The translations under genes and the position numbers were made by a program. A stretch of 11,603 nt of DNA, taken from the NCBI GenBank assembly GCA_003455945.1, contig DMPQ01000195.1, positions 663-12,265 of the forward strand, read 5' to 3'. Origin of the DNA: Planctomycetaceae bacterium (lineage in GTDB: Bacteria; Planctomycetota; Planctomycetia; Pirellulales; Pirellulaceae). Every line of letters begins with the position of its first letter. The first letter of the stretch is position 1. This document shows positions 7,322-11,603 of this stretch, in pieces. Below the pieces are notes generated by a model that was given only the letters and a program-made list of their open reading frames with translations, searched no databases and was not told where the DNA came from.

Positions 7322-8268
7322 GTCGCCGTCGACCGACCGATCGAGCCGCCGAGGTGCGAGCGGCTCGCGGACCCAAGGCGTCGCTCGATCCTCTGCGGCC
7401 GTCGGCCATGATGGTCGAGAGCGAGCTCGATCGCGATCGGTGCTGGGAACCGGTCCGTACGCTCTTCCTGACCGGAGCCGAGTGTCCGCTGACCTGCACG
7501 ATGTGCGATCTTTGGCGGTACACGCTTGACGTGCCGACGGCGGTCGGAGCGATTCCGGCGCAGATCGACGCGGCGCACCGGGAACTCCCGCCGGCGCCGC
7601 ACATCAAGCTGTACAACGCGGGGAACTTCTTCGATCCTCGCGCGATTCCGGTCGCCGATCTCGATCCGATCTTCGAACGGACTCGCGACTACCGAACGGT
7701 GATCGTCGAGAACCATCCGAGCTTCTGCGTCGAGCGCTGCCTCGCCTTTGCGCGCCGCTGCGAAGGGAGACTCGAGGTGGCGATCGGGCTCGAGACGATC
7801 GATCCGCTGGCGCTCGCATGGCTCGACAAGCGCGCCTCGCTCGATCAGGTCGCCGCCGCGATCGATCGATTGCTTGAAGCGACCGCGACGGTCCGCGCGT
7901 TCGTGCTGCTGCAACCACCCGGGCACGCCGACGGCGATTCGGTCGAGTGGAGCGCCCGCACCGTCGAATGGGCGTGGCGACGAGGAGTCGATTGCTGCGC
8001 CGTCATTCCGGTCCGAGGGGGCAACGGCTGGCTCGATCGCGAGGCGGCAGCGGGACGCTGGTCGCCGCCGACCCTCGCTCAACTCGAGCAGGTACTCGAC
8101 GCCGTGCCGACCGGGTTCGATCGCCGACTGCAACTCGATCTGTGGGATGTCGAGCGATTGGTCGGCTGCGACATCTGTCGCACGGCGCGAATCGCCCGGA
8201 TCGAGGCGTTTCATCGGACGCAGGTCGTTTCCGAGCCAGTGCGCTGCAGCGTCTGTTCGCCGCCGTAG
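7318..8268 (+). CDS. Radical SAM enzyme resembling archaeosine radical SAM enzyme (RaSEA-like)
   Basis: The 316-residue protein has the canonical 4Fe-4S/SAM motif as C56-PLT-C60-TM-C63. The segments after it resemble RaSEA (TIGR01210-type) proteins as I remember them: KLYNAGNFFDPRAIP (97-111), VIVENHPSF (128-136), VAIGLETIDP (154-163), and FVLLQPPG (195-202). Four C-terminal cysteines, C284-X2-C287 and C310-X2-C313, could bind zinc or a second cluster. In archaea RaSEA acts with ArcS, turning a lysine adduct on tRNA 7-cyano-7-deazaguanine into archaeosine; a bacterial homologue must do something else or act on another substrate. I chose the GTG at 7318 because it overlaps the preceding TGA as GTGA, and because ARGPKASLDPLRPS (16-29) before the cluster looks like a conserved lead-in. 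ATG codons at 7408 or 7411 would remove it. A hairpin follows the stop. Confidence 0.85.
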   Translation: MSRRRPTDRAAEVRAARGPKASLDPLRPSAMMVESELDRDRCWEPVRTLFLTGAECPLTCTMCDLWRYTLDVPTAVGAIPAQIDAAHRELPPAPHIKLYNAGNFFDPRAIPVADLDPIFERTRDYRTVIVENHPSFCVERCLAFARRCEGRLEVAIGLETIDPLALAWLDKRASLDQVAAAIDRLLEATATVRAFVLLQPPGHADGDSVEWSARTVEWAWRRGVDCCAVIPVRGGNGWLDREAAAGRWSPPTLAQLEQVLDAVPTGFDRRLQLDLWDVERLVGCDICRTARIARIEAFHRTQVVSEPVRCSVCSPP

Positions 8269-8294
8269 CGTCGGTCGAACGATTCGACGACGCT
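8267..8294. terminator. Terminator-like hairpin between the radical SAM gene and the heme protein gene
   Basis: AGCGTC-g-GTCGAA, loop cga, TTCGACGACGCT forms a twelve-base-pair stem with one bulged G. It begins inside the TAG stop codon of the radical SAM gene and lies about 50 bases beyond the stop of the oppositely oriented heme protein gene. It could end transcription from both sides. There is no T-run. Confidence 0.5.
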
Positions 8295-8345
8295 GCACGA
8301 AGCCCCTTCAATCGATCCTGACGCTTCAGGCCGGCCATCGCGCGA

Positions 8346-11300
8346 TCAGCGCCCTTCGCCGTGAGCCGAGGCATCGGCGGGATCGCTCTTTCGCTCGGCC
8401 AGATAGGCGACCAAGTCGCGCAGTTCGGACCGAGTCAGGTATTTCGTCAGGTCGTCCGGCATGCTCGACTTGCCGGGGACGATCTCTTCGACATCCTCCT
8501 GCAGGATCGTCACCAGATTCCCTTCGGCGGTCAGCAGCACCAGCTTCTCGTCATCCTGTTGTCGCACGATTCCCGAGACGACGGTCCCGTCGATCGTCTG
8601 GACGAGAATCCCTTCGAAGCCTTGGGCGATCGCCTTGTTCGGAACGACGATCGCCTCGAGCAGGTACTCGGGATTCTTGTCGAGACCGATGCGACTGAGG
8701 TCGGGACCGACTTGGCCACCGACACCGTCGATCGTGTGGCAGCGGACGCACGACAGAGTGGCACGTTCGAAGAAGAGTTGACGCCCGCGAGTCGGATCGC
8801 CGCCGAGCATCGACGGCCGCCATTCGGCGAGCGGATCGTCGGCCGAGAAGCCGGCTCGATACTCCTTCAGAAAGAACTTCGCCTGTTCGCCGTCGTGCGC
8901 TTCGAGCGCTTCGACCACTTCCAGCGTCAGCTCGGCCGGCAGGCGACCGCCCGCGAGTTCTTCTCCTTGCGTCATCAGGACCTGGCTCGCCCCGCCGCTC
9001 CGGCAGCGACCGAGCGATACGATCGCCGCCCGACGTTCGGCCAACGATTCGGATCGGACGCCTGCCATCAGAGCGGTGACGGCGGCGACTTCATCCAGAT
9101 CGACCAGCAGGTCGGCAGCGGCAGCGCGAAGTTCGGGCGCATCGGACGCGAGCGCCGTGTCGATGCGGGCTCGCAAGTCGTCGGCTTGCAGTTGAGCCAG
9201 AGCGCGAAGTGCCGCGGCGCGGATCGGCCCGGCGACCGAAGAATCGGTCAGCCGTTCGGCCAGTCGCGGGACGATCGCTTCGATCCCCAGTCGACTCGCG
9301 ATGTCGGTCGCTCGCTCGGCGATCGAGCCTCCGCGCCCCAGGATCGTAGCCAAGTGGCGATCGAGAGCGGATCGAGCGTCGTCGATCGGCCGGGCTTCGA
9401 TCGGACGATACATGCCGAGAACTCGATCGCGCGAACTCGGTTCGGACCAGGCCCCGAGCATGTCGAGCGCTTCGAGAGAAGCGGCTTCGTCGGCATCGGG
9501 GCGCGCCGCGTGGGCGGCCAGCAACTCCGCTCGCTCAGCACCTCCCAGACGATACGCGGCGGCGAGCACGCGATGTCGGTAAGGAGCCGAATCGCCGGCT
9601 CGTTCGAGCGAAGCCGCGAGCTCCGGCAGCGCAGCGATCAGCGGCAGATCGTAGACCGCACGAGCCGCTTCGGTGCCGACCAGCGGATCGGCATCGTCCA
9701 GAAAGACGGCTGCCGCCGCATCGTTGTTCTTCCGCAATGCGACGACCGCCGCCAATCGCACGGCCGCCGACGCATGCGATTCCAGTCCGACCACCGCGTT
9801 CCGATCGTTGCTGCCGATGCCGGTCAGCGCCATGATGCCGGCGTGACGCAGGTACGGATCGGCATCCGCGTTCGCGGCAAGCAATTCGAGCACCCCATCG
9901 AGGGCTCGCAGATAACGCAGACGACCGACGGCATACGCCGCGTAGGCCCGAACGCGAGGGGAAGGATCGGCGAGCGCTCGGATCAGCGAGTCGCCGTAGG
10001 TCAGATCGTCCAGCTCGCCCATCACCGCGCAGGACTGGGCTCGCACCTCAGGATCCCGATCGCGAATCGTCTCGGCGATCGTCTCGGAAATGTCGTCTCG
10101 CCGCGCGTCGCGGCGAGCCATCTGGCCGAGTCCCCAGATCGCATGCACGCGCGAAAGCGTCGAGCCTCGACTGCGAGCCACGCCGTCGAGCGCCTCGAAG
10201 TTGCCGCGGCGAACCAGTTCGAACTGCGCTTCCTGGCGAAGACGGCGATCGGCATGGCCGAGCAGCGCCGTCAGTCGCTCCTCGTCCAGCGCCTCGAGCC
10301 CTTCGTTCAGCAGACGCTGCATTTCGGCGATCTCCGCCGAACCGTCGAGCTCCGGATTCGAGAAGCGATAGATCCGCCCCTTGCCGAGCCCTTCCCAACC
10401 GTGAACCCAGTCGGCGACGTAGAGCGCGCCGTCCGGTCCGAAGTCGGCATCGGTCGCCAGGATGTTCCAGAACGGCTGATCCTCATCCGCCATCTCGAAG
10501 CCAGCCCCCTTCGGAACCACGCGGAACGAGCGGATGCCGCTGTTCGATGCCTGGCCGCGAAAGTCGCACAGCAGGAACCGCCCCTTGAAGTCGTCCGACA
10601 ATCCGGTCCCCGGGTAATAAGTCAGTCCCGAGGGTCCGTCGGCGAAGTTGCGGATGCACGGCACGATGTAGGCAGGCTGCCCCGGATGCGGCGGCTGCCA
10701 GAGCTTCTCGCGATTGAACGGTCCGCGATCGGGCAGGTACTGGTACGACATCCGCCAGCCGGTATCCCCTCCGGGAAGCACCAGAACCCATCGCGCCTGG
10801 TCGCCGCTGTCGGAGTTGTTGTCGCCGGTGAAGAGATTGCCGAAGTCGTCGAACGCGAGTTCCTGCGGGTTGCGCAGTCCCATCGCGACGACCTCGAGGT
10901 GCGATCCGTCGAGTTCGCAGCGAAAGACCGCTCCCGATTCCGGATTGATGCCGCGGCCGTCCTCGGTGACGACGTTGTACCCTCGGTCGCCGATGCTGAA
11001 GTACAGCCGCCCGTCGGGGCCGATCGTCAGCCCGTGCATATCGTGGCCGCGAAAGGCGAAGCGGACGCCGAAACCGTAATGCAGACTCGTCCGCTCGTCG
11101 GCGACGCCGTCACCGTCCGCATCGCGCAGCCGCCACAGATCCGGGATGCAGGTGTAGAAGACGTCGCCGCGATACGACAGGACTCCGGCGCCGGTACCGG
11201 CAACGACCTCGTTGAAGCGATCGGCAAAGACCGTCGCGCGATCGACGACATGGTCGCCATCCTGGTCGATCAGCAGACGGATCCGATCGTCGTGCGCCGT

Positions 11301-11603
11301 GTAGGTCTGCGGCGCCTCGGGGACATGCTTCAGGATGTAGTCGTACCGATCCTGAACGGTCTGCGCCGACAGGTCGTCATCAAGCCATCGATCGTTGCCT
11401 CGGTTGTCTTCGATCCCGCGACTCTGCCGGAACGTCTCGCACGCCCAGACTTGCCCCTGATGATCGATGTGGATCGCGACGACGTTCGCGACATCCGGTT
11501 CGGCGGCGAAGACCGATCCGCTCAGGCCGGCCGGGATCCGAAAGGTCCGCAGTGCCTCGACCCCTTCCTCGCTTGCGGCCGCGATCTCGGGCTGTTGCGG
11601 CTT
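8346..11603 (-). CDS. Planctomycete membrane-bound dehydrogenase-type beta-propeller / HEAT / CxxCH heme protein (5' end missing)
   Basis: The frame is open from the right edge to the stop at 8346, giving 1085 visible residues. The ATG at 11039 is internal; 188 in-frame codons precede it with clear family sequence, such as WLDDDLSAQTVQDRYDYILK. The order is: beta-propeller like PQQ-dependent sugar dehydrogenases and the planctomycete membrane-bound dehydrogenase domain (about 15-420; GHDMHGLTIGPDGRLYFSIG, DADGDGVADE), HEAT-like helical repeats (about 430-900), then a cytochrome-c-like PVC heme-binding domain with CVRCH at 952-956. SSMP near 1040 may give the distal methionine ligand. The missing N-terminus should hold a signal peptide. 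Such proteins are thought to be periplasmic redox enzymes oxidising sugars or other alcohols and passing electrons through the heme; substrates are mostly unknown. The gene converges with the radical SAM gene and seems unrelated to it. Confidence 0.92.
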   Translation of the reverse strand, partial: KPQQPEIAAASEEGVEALRTFRIPAGLSGSVFAAEPDVANVVAIHIDHQGQVWACETFRQSRGIEDNRGNDRWLDDDLSAQTVQDRYDYILKHVPEAPQTYTAHDDRIRLLIDQDGDHVVDRATVFADRFNEVVAGTGAGVLSYRGDVFYTCIPDLWRLRDADGDGVADERTSLHYGFGVRFAFRGHDMHGLTIGPDGRLYFSIGDRGYNVVTEDGRGINPESGAVFRCELDGSHLEVVAMGLRNPQELAFDDFGNLFTGDNNSDSGDQARWVLVLPGGDTGWRMSYQYLPDRGPFNREKLWQPPHPGQPAYIVPCIRNFADGPSGLTYYPGTGLSDDFKGRFLLCDFRGQASNSGIRSFRVVPKGAGFEMADEDQPFWNILATDADFGPDGALYVADWVHGWEGLGKGRIYRFSNPELDGSAEIAEMQRLLNEGLEALDEERLTALLGHADRRLRQEAQFELVRRGNFEALDGVARSRGSTLSRVHAIWGLGQMARRDARRDDISETIAETIRDRDPEVRAQSCAVMGELDDLTYGDSLIRALADPSPRVRAYAAYAVGRLRYLRALDGVLELLAANADADPYLRHAGIMALTGIGSNDRNAVVGLESHASAAVRLAAVVALRKNNDAAAAVFLDDADPLVGTEAARAVYDLPLIAALPELAASLERAGDSAPYRHRVLAAAYRLGGAERAELLAAHAARPDADEAASLEALDMLGAWSEPSSRDRVLGMYRPIEARPIDDARSALDRHLATILGRGGSIAERATDIASRLGIEAIVPRLAERLTDSSVAGPIRAAALRALAQLQADDLRARIDTALASDAPELRAAAADLLVDLDEVAAVTALMAGVRSESLAERRAAIVSLGRCRSGGASQVLMTQGEELAGGRLPAELTLEVVEALEAHDGEQAKFFLKEYRAGFSADDPLAEWRPSMLGGDPTRGRQLFFERATLSCVRCHTIDGVGGQVGPDLSRIGLDKNPEYLLEAIVVPNKAIAQGFEGILVQTIDGTVVSGIVRQQDDEKLVLLTAEGNLVTILQEDVEEIVPGKSSMPDDLTKYLTRSELRDLVAYLAERKSDPADASAHGEGR

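Noticed and set aside
8346..11039. Treating the ATG at 11039 as the true start of the heme protein
   Set aside because: The same frame stays open for 188 codons to the window edge and encodes typical propeller-domain sequence.
1..11603. CRISPR arrays, insertion sequences, tRNA and rRNA genes
   Set aside because: I saw no regularly spaced repeats, transposase motifs, terminal inverted repeats or cloverleaf sequences on either strand; the CGATCG copies are dispersed, not arrayed.

Overview
The window looks like chromosomal DNA from a planctomycete (phylum Planctomycetota). It is GC-rich. It carries a DUF1559-type pseudopilin, a very long beta-propeller/HEAT/CxxCH heme protein of the kind expanded in Planctomycetes, and a secreted beta-helix protein of a family I recall from planctomycete genomes. 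The taxonomic call rests on these families; there is no rRNA or other marker gene.

Layout from left to right. Positions 1-1460 (minus strand) hold a potassium-uptake pair: the ktrB/trkH-type channel subunit (90-1460), then the first 20 codons of its ktrA/trkA-type Rossmann subunit, which runs off the left edge. A non-coding stretch of about 765 bases follows. It contains a well-formed cobalamin (B12) riboswitch on the plus strand (about 1769-1980), a possible promoter just upstream, and a roughly 245-base leader. The only gene it can control is a DUF1559 prepilin-like protein (2226-3047, plus), which is not a recognised B12 gene. Facing it on the minus strand are a class II aldolase/adducin protein with two tandem domains, the second without its active-site residues (3189-4469), and upstream of it a secreted beta-helix protein (4594-5514).

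After a divergent intergenic region of about 470 bases comes a two-gene plus-strand operon. It has an asparagine-synthetase-like ATP enzyme without the catalytic N-terminal cysteine (5987-7321), then a radical SAM enzyme resembling the archaeosine radical SAM enzyme RaSEA (7318-8268). Their coding regions overlap by four bases (GTGA), so they are probably translationally coupled and work together. This pair is the best candidate for an undescribed pathway. A hairpin at its end separates it from the converging heme protein (8346 to the right edge, minus, 5' end missing).

I see no mobile elements, CRISPR arrays, tRNA or rRNA genes. The palindrome CGATCG is strikingly frequent throughout, about 69 copies by eye.
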